Below are positions 1 through 8,459 of a stretch of 12,305 bases of DNA, piece after piece. The position numbers and the translations under genes were made by a program. Numbering within the stretch: the first letter of the stretch is position 1; each line of letters begins with the position of its first letter. The stretch is from Alphaproteobacteria bacterium. GTDB taxonomy: Bacteria; Pseudomonadota; Alphaproteobacteria; Micavibrionales; UBA2020. The notes beneath the pieces are model-generated. The model was given only the letters and a program-made list of their open reading frames with translations, did not search any database and was not told where the DNA came from. The stretch spans positions 1 through 12,305 of the forward strand of contig JAQSWE010000037.1 in NCBI GenBank assembly GCA_029266795.1. Reading direction: 5' to 3'.

Positions 1-55
1 GGGCTTTGGTACTATTATACCCGTATGCCGCAGAAATCAAATGCTAAGGTATGAT

Positions 56-709
56 ATGGCCAAGACACCAGACAAAAAACCGCCCAATTTCTGGCATGTG
101 GGGGATCAATTCCTTCACGATTTACCGGAAATCGCCGATGCGATAAAGGCGCTGGTCAAAAAATACCCTGAATTCAAGACCGCGATGCAGAAAATCGGCA
201 AGCTGCCGTGGAAAAAGCAGACGGAGGGATTCGAGGGGCTGGTGAACATCATCATCGGCCAGCAGGTATCGGTCGCGGCCGCCGCCCATATCGTCGCGCG
301 CCTGCGCCCCCTGATGGATGAATTCACCCCTGAAAATTTCCTGCAGCTGACGGAGGATAAATTGCGCGAGATCGGGTTTTCGCGGCAGAAGGTCAGCTAC
401 AGCCGCGATATCGCCAAGCGCATGATCAGCGGCGAGTTCGACCCAGAACGCCTGCGCGACATGGACACCGACGAAGCCTTGGACGAATTGACATCGTTGA
501 AGGGCATCGGCATCTGGAGCGCGGAGATTTACCTGATGTTCTGCCTCGGCAAGCCCGATGTCTGGCCCGCCGACGATATCGGGCTGCAGAACGGGCTGCA
601 GCGGTTCAACGGATACAAACAGCGTCCCGACGCGGAACGCACGCGCGAAGTCGGCGAGAAATGGGCGCCCTACCGCTCCGCCGCCGCCCTCATCATTTGG
701 AAAGCTTGA
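56..709 (+). CDS. DNA-3-methyladenine glycosylase II, short AlkA-type (HhH-GPD superfamily)
   Basis: Base-excision repair glycosylase expected to remove alkylated bases such as 3-methyladenine from DNA. With the start at 56 it has 217 residues. A helix-hairpin-helix with LKGIGIW lies near residues 148-154. It is followed by PADDIGLQ near 171-178, whose second Asp (about 174) matches the catalytic Asp of AlkA. IIGQQVS near 66-72 and the C-terminal WAPYRSAAALIIW are also typical of the family. The N-terminal TBP-like domain of the 282-residue E. coli AlkA is absent, as in the compact members of this family. The start at 56 is preferred over an in-frame ATG at 41 because AAGG at 46-49 sits 6 bases before it, while nothing comparable precedes 41. 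folE follows 18 bases downstream on the same strand, so they probably share a transcript. The family call is firm; the exact base specificity is inferred. Confidence 0.9.
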   Translation: MAKTPDKKPPNFWHVGDQFLHDLPEIADAIKALVKKYPEFKTAMQKIGKLPWKKQTEGFEGLVNIIIGQQVSVAAAAHIVARLRPLMDEFTPENFLQLTEDKLREIGFSRQKVSYSRDIAKRMISGEFDPERLRDMDTDEALDELTSLKGIGIWSAEIYLMFCLGKPDVWPADDIGLQNGLQRFNGYKQRPDAERTREVGEKWAPYRSAAALIIWKA

Positions 710-727
710 ACAGGAAATAAAAACATC

Positions 728-1321
728 ATGGCTAAAAAGAATACCGCCGTTGCCCGCCCCTCCCGCGAAGAAGCCGAAGCCGCGATTACCACGCTCATCA
801 AATGGATCGGCGAAGATCCGGCGCGGGAAGGCTTAAAGGAAACGCCGCGCCGCGTCGTGAAGGCATTCGAGGAATATTTCAAGGGCTACAACATCACGCC
901 CGAAGAAATCCTCAGCAAGTCATTCAGCGAAGACATGGGCGGCTACAACGAACCCGTGCTGATCCGCGATATCGAGGTTGAATCGCGCTGCGAACACCAT
1001 ATGGCCCCCTTCATCGGCCGTGCGCATGTGGCGTATATCCCGAACGGAAAAGTGCTGGGCCTGTCGAAAATCGCGCGCGTTGTCGATATGTATGCGCACC
1101 GGATGCAGGTGCAGGAGCGCCTGACCTCCGAAATCGCGCTCGCCATCGAGAAATACGCCAAGCCGAGAGGCGTGGCGGTATTTATCGAGGCGGAACATTT
1201 CTGCATGAAAGTCCGCGGCGCGCATCAAGGCCATTCCGAAACGGTTACGACGCGATTCCTCGGTGCGTATAAAACCGACGCCCAGCTGCGCAACCAGTTC
1301 TTTGCGAGCATCCGGAAGTAA
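728..1321 (+). CDS. folE: GTP cyclohydrolase I
   Basis: Cytosolic enzyme converting GTP to 7,8-dihydroneopterin triphosphate, the first step of tetrahydrofolate synthesis (and of some deazapurine pathways). It has 197 residues, slightly shorter than the E. coli protein (222) and typical for bacteria. Zinc ligands are visible: Cys88 and His91 in SRCEHHMAPF, and Cys159 in AEHFCMKVRG. The core signature GLSKIARVVD (111-120) with the following QVQERLT (127-133) is intact. AGGA at 712-715 precedes the ATG. It lies 18 bases after the alkA-type gene and probably shares its transcript. Its stop codon (1319-1321) directly abuts the stop codon of the convergent gene at 1322, so no separate terminator fits between them. 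Confidence 0.97.
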   Translation: MAKKNTAVARPSREEAEAAITTLIKWIGEDPAREGLKETPRRVVKAFEEYFKGYNITPEEILSKSFSEDMGGYNEPVLIRDIEVESRCEHHMAPFIGRAHVAYIPNGKVLGLSKIARVVDMYAHRMQVQERLTSEIALAIEKYAKPRGVAVFIEAEHFCMKVRGAHQGHSETVTTRFLGAYKTDAQLRNQFFASIRK

Positions 1322-2728
1322 TCAGATCGCGCGCGGCTTCGGCTTTTGCTGGGCAACAGGCTGCACCGTATTCTGGTTCGCCGCCTGCAGATACGCCGTC
1401 ACATCGCCGAGCGTGGGGAATTTCGCCGCGAAGAATTTCGCGTCGGTATTGCCCGTCATCAGCACATCGGTCAAGCGCTCCAGGTCTTTTGCCGGAACTT
1501 GACCGTCATAGGCATTCACGATAATACCCGCCACATCCGCGGCGAAATCCATCAGCCGTCCGGTGCCGAACGTGACATCCATGAACTTGCCGCCGTTATC
1601 GACGACAGCGGCGCGCGAATTCACGAATAGCGCGGAATCTTGTTTCGGGTTGCCGGTGAAGCCGTAATCTTTCAGCAACGCATCGAACTGATCCGCCGCT
1701 TTGCCGTCGGGAATCAGTGCAGCCGTCAGCAGGATCGACATCAATGGCTGGTCGACGCCGCTATCCGCGCCGCGCACTTCCAAGCGCTTGCCGACCACCG
1801 CGGTCGTTTCATCGCGCAGGTTGGCGATTTTAACGTCGTTATAGAGGAAGCTTTCGGCAAGCTCGTAATTCGATTGCGTGTTCAGCCCGCGCTCGATCAG
1901 TTTTTCGAAAGTAAGAATGTCGTCTTTGGTCGAGGAAATCACACTACCGTCTTCCGCATAGGCGAAGTGCATCGGCGCTTTAAATACGGCAGCAATGTGG
2001 TTGCGGATGAGTTCTTCGCCATTCGACGCATTCAGGAACGCGGGCGACACACCGCCCGCATCGCCATAGCCGAGGTAATATTTCGCGCGCGGGATGTAAT
2101 CGAGCCGTGCGTCTTCATTCACAACGAAACCGCTCGATGAATTGGTCGCCGCCATCAACAACGGCGACAGCGCATAGGCGCGGTACATCATGCGGAACAT
2201 CTGGTCGTTATTCTCGGGGCTGAAGCTGGTCTGCACGCTCGATGTCAGCATGGGCAAGCGCAGCGTATTCTCATCGAAAATTTCCTGCATCGCTTTCAGG
2301 CTGGCCTGCAACCGCTCGCGGCTGACCATGTTGCCAAGTGCCTCTTCCTTCGTCGTCGTCGGCACGATGGAAAACGGAGAGCGCGTGAAGCCTGCATCCG
2401 TGATCGCCGCGTCGAAAATGGCGACATCTGTCTTCATCTGGCTGATCAGTTTCAGTTTGTCTTTCAAATCGAACGGCGGGCCTGCATATTCGACCACGCC
2501 CGACGGCTCCAGCTGCGCATCGAAACCTTTTTGTTTCAGGCGTTCCTGCAAATCCTGCATTTCATCGGCCTTGGGCAGCGCGGGCTTGAACGCGCCCGGC
2601 TTCATCAGCGGCATTTCGACTTCGACGCCGATCTTGTTGGCGAATGCGGCGGGCGGCGGCGTGTAAAGCGCGAGCGCTTCTGCGAGCGTGGAAATCTTGG
2701 TCGATTTGTTTTTCTGTACGTCGGTCAT
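1322..2728 (-). CDS. GCS2-like (glutamate-cysteine ligase-related) protein, paralogue A
   Basis: A 468-residue protein that I assign by motif to the GCS2 carboxylate-amine ligase family (glutamine-synthetase-like fold, ATP-dependent formation of an amide bond to glutamate in known members). Visible: GVEVEMP (34-40), like the N-terminal metal-binding G-x-E-x-E strand; EPSGVVEYAGPP (74-85), resembling EPGGQ-E-SG-P; SSVQTSFSP (163-171), like TVQVNLDFS; YALSPLLMAATNSSSGF (185-201), like LALQPIATALFANSPF; and RLEVRGADSG (315-324), like RYLEMRGADGG. The substrate is not predictable. It need not be cysteine, because the flanking sequence differs from true glutamate-cysteine ligases. No signal peptide or membrane segment is seen; the tail is rich in Gln, Lys and Pro. 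The start is supported by AAAGGA (2737-2742) 8 bases upstream and by the same MTDV-K start in the paralogue at 3016-4425, which is similar along its whole length. It has its own candidate promoter and is convergent with folE. Confidence 0.62.
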   Translation of the reverse strand: MTDVQKNKSTKISTLAEALALYTPPPAAFANKIGVEVEMPLMKPGAFKPALPKADEMQDLQERLKQKGFDAQLEPSGVVEYAGPPFDLKDKLKLISQMKTDVAIFDAAITDAGFTRSPFSIVPTTTKEEALGNMVSRERLQASLKAMQEIFDENTLRLPMLTSSVQTSFSPENNDQMFRMMYRAYALSPLLMAATNSSSGFVVNEDARLDYIPRAKYYLGYGDAGGVSPAFLNASNGEELIRNHIAAVFKAPMHFAYAEDGSVISSTKDDILTFEKLIERGLNTQSNYELAESFLYNDVKIANLRDETTAVVGKRLEVRGADSGVDQPLMSILLTAALIPDGKAADQFDALLKDYGFTGNPKQDSALFVNSRAAVVDNGGKFMDVTFGTGRLMDFAADVAGIIVNAYDGQVPAKDLERLTDVLMTGNTDAKFFAAKFPTLGDVTAYLQAANQNTVQPVAQQKPKPRAI

Positions 2729-2736
2729 CGTGAAAA

Positions 2737-2742
2737 TCCTTT
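2737..2742 (-). promoter_or_regulatory. Ribosome binding site of GCS2-like paralogue A
   Basis: AAAGGA on the minus strand, 8 bases before the ATG. The same hexamer occurs at 4435-4440 before the paralogue, which supports both starts. Confidence 0.6.
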
Positions 2743-2827
2743 ATAGGCCCATTCTGCATCGGGGCGGCGGCGGTATTCGGTTCTTTGAAGGCTGGGCGGG
2801 CATCAAATGGCCCGCGAAATGACAAAT

Positions 2828-2843
2828 ACTGGCTAGTGCCAGT
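2828..2843. repeat. Small inverted repeat in the leader of paralogue A
   Basis: ACTGGC and GCCAGT form a perfect 6-bp stem with a 4-base loop TAGT. On the minus strand it lies inside the roughly 160-base leader between the candidate promoter and the start at 2728. It has no T-run and no obvious anti-terminator partner, so a function is only possible, not shown. The 11-mer CAAATACTGGC (2823-2833), which overlaps it, recurs at 4620-4630 upstream of the other paralogue. Confidence 0.35.
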
Positions 2844-2880
2844 GATGATGATGCAGAGCGGAGATGTTTTTCACGCGGTT

Positions 2881-2923
2881 TGTCATGACAGTGACTATGA
2901 CCGATTCCGTATGATTCTGTCAA
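2881..2923 (-). promoter_or_regulatory. Candidate promoter with palindrome, GCS2-like paralogue A
   Basis: On the minus strand a perfect -35 TTGACA (2918-2923) is followed by an 18-base spacer and CATAGT (2894-2899) as -10. A perfect 10-base palindrome TGTCATGACA (2881-2890) lies where transcription would start, so it could be an operator. The same arrangement (TTGACRGAAT, CAT in the -10 position, then TGTCATGA) is present upstream of paralogue B at 4582-4622. This conservation is the main support. The predicted leader is about 160 bases. Confidence 0.55.
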
Positions 2924-2951
2924 TGTAATTTTATGACGCGCCTTGTTTTTG

Positions 2952-2992
2952 CTCAAGAAAAACCCGCCACGGCAGCAAGGAGCCGTGGCGGG
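2952..2992 (-). terminator. Intrinsic terminator after GCS2-like paralogue B
   Basis: A perfect 11-bp inverted repeat, CCCGCCACGGC (2963-2973) and GCCGTGGCGGG (2982-2992), has an 8-base loop. On the minus strand the stem is directly followed by TTTTTCTTGAGC. It starts 24 bases beyond the stop codon at 3016, so it terminates the 3016-4425 gene and separates it transcriptionally from paralogue A. This is a textbook Rho-independent structure. Confidence 0.9.
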
Positions 2993-3015
2993 CTGAAGGC
3001 TGCACAGTGAAAACC

Positions 3016-4425
3016 TTACGCCGCGTTTTTCGGCGCGGGGGCTTTGGGCGTCGGCAGCGGCTTGACAACCGTCGCCTGCAGATCGCGCGTCACATCGGCG
3101 AGTGTCTTGTATTTTGCTGCGTTCAGTTTTGCATCCGAGTCACCGGTCAGCAAAACTTCCGCGAGTTTCGACACTTCCGCCTGCACGGCGCGATCACGCT
3201 CGTAATGCGCAATCACCAGCCCCGCCACATCCGCCGCGAAATCGCGCAAGCTACCGTTGCCGAAAGGCACATTCATGAAACGCCCTTTATGCTCGACCGC
3301 GTTTTTGCGCGCGGCCTGCAGCAATGCCGCATCCTGTTTCGGGTTGCCGGTGAAGCCGTAATCCTTCAGCAGATTGTCGAATTTCTGCGCGGTGATGCTG
3401 TCGGGGATCAGCGCCGTTGTCAGCAGCAAAGTCGATGCCGGCTGGTGCACGCCTGAATCCGCGGCGCGGATTTCGACGCGCTTGCCGACGACCTGGCCTT
3501 CAGAATCGCGCACGTTGGCGATTTTGATGTCGTTATACAGGAACGTTTCCGCCAGCTCGTAGTTCGTCAGCGTGTTCAGGCCGAGATCGATCAACTTGCG
3601 GAAGGTCAGCACGTTGTCTTTCGTTGAGCGCAGCAGGCTGCCGTCTTCGCGATACGCGAAGAACATCGGGGTGTCGAACACTTCGCGGATATGGTTGCGG
3701 ATGAACTGTTCGGGCGTTTCCGATTTCAGGAAAGCCGCCGAAATGCCGCCCGCCGTGCCGTAATCTTCATAGTATTTCGTGCGCAGATGCACATCATCTC
3801 GGCGTAGATCGTCATTCACGGCAAAGCCGGACGAGCTGTTCATGGCGGCCACGATCAGCGGCGTCAGCGCATAGCCGCGATAGGCCATGCGGAACATTTC
3901 TTCATCCGATTTCGGGCTGAAGCTGGTCTGAACGCCCGTGGTAAGCAGCGGTACGTTGGACAGGCCGGGCGGATACACCTCCGCCAACACAGCGAGCGAT
4001 GCCTCGAGACGTTCGCGGGAGACTTTGTTATCCAGCGCGTCCTGCGGCGTGGTGGTCGGCAGGATGGCGAAGGGCGCGCGGGCATAGCCATGCTCGCCGA
4101 TCACTTTTTCGAATGTCGCAATATCGGATTTCGACTGCACGATCAGTTTCGCCACATCGCGCACATCGACAGGGGGGCTCGCATATTCCAGCACACCGGC
4201 GGGCTCCAGTTGCGCGTCGTATCCGGCATCTTTCAAAATCTTGTGCATCTGCGCCATGGTCGCGGGCGGGGGGATATCGGGCTTCTGCGCGCCGGGGCGG
4301 TAGAGCGGCATTTCCACTTCCAGCCCCACCTTGCCGTGGAAACCGGCGGGCGGCGGCGCATACAGGGCGCGGGCCTGCTCTTCGGACTGGATAAGGGTGT
4401 GCTTGTCTTTTTTGACGTCGGTCAT
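3016..4425 (-). CDS. GCS2-like (glutamate-cysteine ligase-related) protein, paralogue B
   Basis: A 469-residue protein, collinear along its whole length with the product of 1322-2728; by eye about half or more of the residues are identical. The same GCS2-type motifs are kept: GLEVEMP (34-40), EPAGVLEYASPP (74-85), TGVQTSFSP (163-171), NSSSGF (196-201) and RVEIRAADSG (316-325). Long identical blocks such as LLKDYGFTGNPKQD suggest shared structure. An ATP-dependent ligase acting on glutamate or a similar carboxylate is the best guess, but the substrate is unknown. The N-terminal segment contains APPPAGF, and the C-terminal tail is rich in Pro, Lys and Ala (KPLPTPKAPAPK) and probably disordered. 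AAAGGA (4435-4440) precedes the ATG by 9 bases. A strong terminator follows at 2952-2992. nadK lies upstream on the same strand with a 257-base gap; I see no clear terminator there, so read-through from glmM-nadK is possible. Confidence 0.62.
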   Translation of the reverse strand: MTDVKKDKHTLIQSEEQARALYAPPPAGFHGKVGLEVEMPLYRPGAQKPDIPPPATMAQMHKILKDAGYDAQLEPAGVLEYASPPVDVRDVAKLIVQSKSDIATFEKVIGEHGYARAPFAILPTTTPQDALDNKVSRERLEASLAVLAEVYPPGLSNVPLLTTGVQTSFSPKSDEEMFRMAYRGYALTPLIVAAMNSSSGFAVNDDLRRDDVHLRTKYYEDYGTAGGISAAFLKSETPEQFIRNHIREVFDTPMFFAYREDGSLLRSTKDNVLTFRKLIDLGLNTLTNYELAETFLYNDIKIANVRDSEGQVVGKRVEIRAADSGVHQPASTLLLTTALIPDSITAQKFDNLLKDYGFTGNPKQDAALLQAARKNAVEHKGRFMNVPFGNGSLRDFAADVAGLVIAHYERDRAVQAEVSKLAEVLLTGDSDAKLNAAKYKTLADVTRDLQATVVKPLPTPKAPAPKNAA

Positions 4426-4434
4426 GATTACGTG

Positions 4435-4459
4435 TCCTTTGGCCTTCGGTTCGCGAAGG
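4435..4459 (-). promoter_or_regulatory. Ribosome binding site and adjacent hairpin of paralogue B
   Basis: AAAGGA (4435-4440 on the minus strand) is the ribosome binding site. Immediately upstream is a perfect 6-bp inverted repeat CCTTCG (4443-4448) and CGAAGG (4454-4459) with a 5-base loop. A stem this close to the binding site might affect translation, but this is inference. Confidence 0.4.
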
Positions 4460-4517
4460 GGATGGTATTTCGGTTATCTGGGGATTGCGGGGCTTTAGTC
4501 CCCAAGTACAAATGATA

Positions 4518-4535
4518 TGGCGGGCTTATCCGCCA
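4518..4535. repeat. Inverted repeat in the leader of paralogue B
   Basis: TGGCGG (4518-4523) and CCGCCA (4530-4535) form a perfect 6-bp stem with a 6-base loop. No T-run follows on either strand. It lies in the predicted 160-base leader. Together with the G/C blocks at about 4480-4503 it makes the leader structured, but no known riboswitch class is recognised. Confidence 0.35.
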
Positions 4536-4581
4536 AAATAGGCGTAAGCAAAATAGGTCACAGCGATTTGCGACACGGTTT

Positions 4582-4622
4582 TCATGACAAGCAGGATGCC
4601 ATAACAAATCACATTCCGTCAA
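4582..4622 (-). promoter_or_regulatory. Candidate promoter module of GCS2-like paralogue B
   Basis: TTGACG (4617-4622) is a good -35. CATCCT (4593-4598), 18 bases away, would be a weak -10. TGTCATGA follows at 4582-4589, at the same relative position as the palindrome of paralogue A, although here only TCATGA remains symmetric. The distance from the -10 to the start codon is nearly identical in both genes (about 166-168 bases). The poor -10 makes the strength of this promoter doubtful; conservation is the main argument. Confidence 0.4.
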
Positions 4623-4682
4623 ATACTGGCGGAGTGGTTTTGTTGCGATGAATCGGGGGCGGGCGAAATTAAATTATCAGCG

Positions 4683-5441
4683 TTACGGCATGAACTGTTC
4701 TTTGATCATCCGCTCGTCGAGGTTCATTTCGGGATCGAAGAGCAGGGAAATTTCGACGCTCGTATCCTGCCAGACCTCGACCGTTTCGACGTCGCGGATT
4801 TCGGTGAAGTCGGCGACGGCGGAGACGGGGCGGTTGCGGGCTTCCATGATGGTGAGTTTCAGGCGCACGTTCTGCGGGAGCAGCGCGCCCCGCCAGCGGC
4901 GTGGGCGGAAGGCGCTGATGGGCGTCAGCGCAAGGATGCCGGCGGAGAGCGGAATGATCGGGCCATGAGCGGAGAGGTTGTATGCGGTGGAGCCTGCGGG
5001 CGTGGAGAAAATAATACCGTCGCAGATGAGCTCATCCAGCCGCACCACGCCGTCGATGGTGACCTTCAGCTTCGCCGCCTGCCGGGTTTCGCGAAGCAGC
5101 GAGACTTCGTTGATCGCAAGCGCATCCTGTGCGCCGCCATTCATCGTCGTCACTTTCATGCGCAGCGGGTTGAGCTTGACGATCTGCGCGCGTTCCAGCC
5201 GCTGCATAAGATTTTTATCTGAATATTCATTGAGCAAAAACCCGACCGAACCGCGGTTCATGCCATAGACGGGTTTCTTCAAGCGCAGGCCTTCATGCAG
5301 CGCGCGCAGCATCGACCCGTCGCCGCCCAGCGCGACAATCACATCGGCGTCTTCGATCGGCGTATGGCCATAGGCCGCCGACAGTTTTGCCCGCGCTTCC
5401 TGCGCGCCATGGGTTTCGGCGGCGAAGAAACAGGTTTTCAT
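4683..5441 (-). CDS. nadK: NAD kinase
   Basis: Cytosolic enzyme that phosphorylates NAD+ to NADP+ and so sets the NADPH pool. It has 252 residues, a normal length for the shorter alphaproteobacterial form (E. coli has 292). The diagnostic GGDGSMLRA starts at 39, with Asp41 the catalytic/ATP-site Asp. NEVSLLRE (111-118) and DGIIFSTPAGSTAYNLSAHGP (141-161), the NAD-binding and Gly-rich signatures, are intact. The start lies 3 bases after the glmM stop codon, so translation is probably coupled to glmM and both genes share a transcript. I see no convincing intrinsic terminator after the stop at 4683. Confidence 0.96.
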   Translation of the reverse strand: MKTCFFAAETHGAQEARAKLSAAYGHTPIEDADVIVALGGDGSMLRALHEGLRLKKPVYGMNRGSVGFLLNEYSDKNLMQRLERAQIVKLNPLRMKVTTMNGGAQDALAINEVSLLRETRQAAKLKVTIDGVVRLDELICDGIIFSTPAGSTAYNLSAHGPIIPLSAGILALTPISAFRPRRWRGALLPQNVRLKLTIMEARNRPVSAVADFTEIRDVETVEVWQDTSVEISLLFDPEMNLDERMIKEQFMP

Positions 5442-5444
5442 TTT

Positions 5445-6803
<1,359 letters not shown>

Positions 6804-6951
6804 GTTGTTCTAAGTCTCCTGCTGTCCCCAAGTTACAGAATCGCATGAGCCAAGCCAAGGAACGAAGCCACCTCAGTTTTCATAAATTTGCCGCAAAGCC
6901 GTTGAAAGCGGTCACTTTTTCTGACGCTTCGTTACATGGCGTCATATCCTC

Positions 6952-6980
6952 TGGAAAACACCGTGCGGGCAGGGTATAAA
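6952..6980 (+). promoter_or_regulatory. Candidate promoter of the 423-residue protein gene
   Basis: TGGAAA (6952-6957) and TATAAA (6975-6980) are separated by 17 bases and resemble sigma-70 boxes (four of six matches each). Transcription would start near 6987, giving a leader of about 35 bases before the ATG at 7023. The rest of the glmM-7023 interval shows only a weak GTCA-N7-TGAC dyad at 6911-6925 and no clear glmM promoter. Confidence 0.4.
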
Positions 6981-7013
6981 TCGGGACATCCCTATTATGA
7001 ATACAAACCCCTT

Positions 7014-7017
7014 GAGG
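7014..7017 (+). promoter_or_regulatory. Ribosome binding site deciding the start at 7023
   Basis: GAGG lies 5 bases before ATG 7023. The longer in-frame start at 6936 lacks such a site and would precede the candidate -10 box, so 7023 is chosen. Confidence 0.5.
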
Positions 7018-7022
7018 TCGCC

Positions 7023-8294
7023 ATGGCGGAAAACAACGGACAGGTACTTTTTGAACTGACGGGCGAGTCACTCTCCGCCGCGCTGCGCCTCGAATGGGAA
7101 ATCCGGAAAGAACTGGAAACCGTCACGCCGAAACAGTCGGGGAATATGGGCGAGATCCGCGACAGCTGGAACGCGTTCTACACCAACCTTGAAAAACGCC
7201 TGCAGAACGAAGCACCGGAATTGCTGGCGGCGACCGGATTGAGCGCGCCGTCGGTGCAGGTCAATCACGGCAAGGACACCTGGCCGCGCGCCTATGAACA
7301 TTTCCCACAGATTTTTTCGTCGCCGGAGCGCACACCGCGCTATTTCATGTACGCGCCGGTCGATTACAAAGGCGACCACTTCACGCCGCAGGATGGCAGG
7401 CCGATCACCGGCAAGGAAGAAGCGCAAATCGGCGACCTGCTGTTCGCGGGCGGCTGGCTGGGCAATGCGCCGCTGGTGACGAAGGAAAAATCCGGCACCA
7501 CTCTGCCCGTCGATTACAACCCCGGCGCCAATCCGTGGCTGCAGGAAGACCTGAAGAAAACACATACGCAGCGCGTGTTCGTGGCAGGCGGCGAGAGCCT
7601 TGAGGCGGTTGTCGATATGCGCCGCCGCGAAAAAGAATTCAGCGCCGCAGCAGATGCGGTGCGCGAAGAAGTAATTCGTCTTGCATCCTTTGAACTGCCC
7701 AAACTGCTGGAAAAGCTGCCCGCCGGCGAAGGGCTGCGCATCGGCGTGAATTACAGCTATGGCGGCGGCATCAAAACCGTCGAAATGCAGTTGAGCATCC
7801 GCATGGACGGCAAAGTGAATTTCATGGATGGCGGCAAAGCGGTGAAGCTGGAATCCACCGATGCCTATACGCTTAAAAAATCGCACGGCAACGAATACAC
7901 CGTCAAACCGCGCCGCGACACGGAAGCGGGTAAAAAACTGGCGGATCTTCTAGACGCGGTGCCGAAGCACCCGACGCTGGCGGATTATCCTGTGCTGCAC
8001 GCGAATTTCAAGCACACCCCCGGCCAGTTCGACCGCGCGCTCGGCATCAACGGCGTTGTGCCCTTCGCCCGCGATGTCGGGGGCCGCACGGTGCTGGTCT
8101 ATAACACCGACAAGGACGCGGGCGGCGATTTCACCCCGCCGGGCGCGAAACCGATCCATGCCGCCGTGTACAACTGGCTGCTTTCCGACGACAGCGACCG
8201 CAACATGGGCGTCACCCCGCCCCCGATGCCGAAAGAAATTGCCCGCGCGCTCGACTTCGCAAAACCGAAAACCCCGCCGGCCCCGAAGCCCTGA
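7023..8294 (+). CDS. Protein of unknown function, 423 residues
   Basis: I do not recognise a family. With the start at 7023 the product has 423 residues, is mostly soluble in character and lacks a signal peptide or membrane segment. The first 70 residues look helical and charged (LRLEWEIRKELETV, then FYTNLEKRL). The stretch 104-150 is aromatic- and glycine-rich. Residues 192-232 are again helical and charged. A region with alternating hydrophobic residues follows (238-275, GVNYSYGGGIKTVEMQLSI). Residues 110-128 and 360-378 share the ungapped pattern Y-x6-G-x2-FTP-x4-PI, perhaps an internal repeat. The tail AKPKTPPAPKP is proline/lysine rich. A frame extending up to ATG 6936 exists but is less likely. 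It is a single-gene unit, divergent from glmM and convergent with the ankyrin genes. Codon use resembles that of the neighbours, so recent transfer is not indicated. Confidence 0.85.
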   Translation: MAENNGQVLFELTGESLSAALRLEWEIRKELETVTPKQSGNMGEIRDSWNAFYTNLEKRLQNEAPELLAATGLSAPSVQVNHGKDTWPRAYEHFPQIFSSPERTPRYFMYAPVDYKGDHFTPQDGRPITGKEEAQIGDLLFAGGWLGNAPLVTKEKSGTTLPVDYNPGANPWLQEDLKKTHTQRVFVAGGESLEAVVDMRRREKEFSAAADAVREEVIRLASFELPKLLEKLPAGEGLRIGVNYSYGGGIKTVEMQLSIRMDGKVNFMDGGKAVKLESTDAYTLKKSHGNEYTVKPRRDTEAGKKLADLLDAVPKHPTLADYPVLHANFKHTPGQFDRALGINGVVPFARDVGGRTVLVYNTDKDAGGDFTPPGAKPIHAAVYNWLLSDDSDRNMGVTPPPMPKEIARALDFAKPKTPPAPKP

Positions 8295-8335
8295 TCTTTC
8301 CGGTTGGTCTTACTTTTATCCACGATGTTCAATAA

Positions 8336-8372
8336 CCGTATTATTTTCACGATAACACGGAATTGCGTTTTT
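8336..8372 (+). terminator. Possible weak terminator after the 423-residue protein gene
   Basis: CCGTATTAT (8336-8344) and ATAACACGG (8352-8360) pair over 9 positions with one mismatch and a 7-base loop. A short T-run (8368-8372) follows only after 7 bases. It lies 42 bases beyond the stop at 8294. It is weaker than the other terminators here and could be chance. A second small dyad, GCAAC/GTTGC (8374-8388), follows. Confidence 0.3.
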
Positions 8373-8406
8373 GGCAACTAATTGTTGCTATGTTCTTGAT
8401 AGGCCT

Positions 8407-8451
8407 AAATTAAAATAAGAAAAATGTAACCCCGGGGAAGGCCGGGGTTAC
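8407..8451 (-). terminator. Intrinsic terminator of the ankyrin gene pair
   Basis: GTAACCCCGG (8426-8435) and CCGGGGTTAC (8442-8451) form a perfect 10-bp stem with a 6-base loop. On the minus strand the stem is followed by ATTTTTCTTATTTTAATTT, a strong T-rich tract. It begins 8 bases after the stop codon at 8460. Confidence 0.9.
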
Positions 8452-8459
8452 AGGAAAGA

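Noticed and set aside
2741..2956. Small frame (71 codons) on the minus strand in the leader of paralogue A
   Set aside because: It overlaps the candidate promoter and palindrome and its start would lie upstream of the predicted transcript; no ribosome binding site stands out.
2729..4682. Leaders of the ligase-like genes as a known riboswitch
   Set aside because: Several small hairpins exist, but I could not match them to any known riboswitch core, and no expression platform with a T-run is visible.
7068..7886. Open frame of 272 codons antisense to the orphan gene
   Set aside because: The plus-strand frame is longer, has a ribosome binding site and normal amino-acid composition; the minus frame is Phe/His/Arg-rich.
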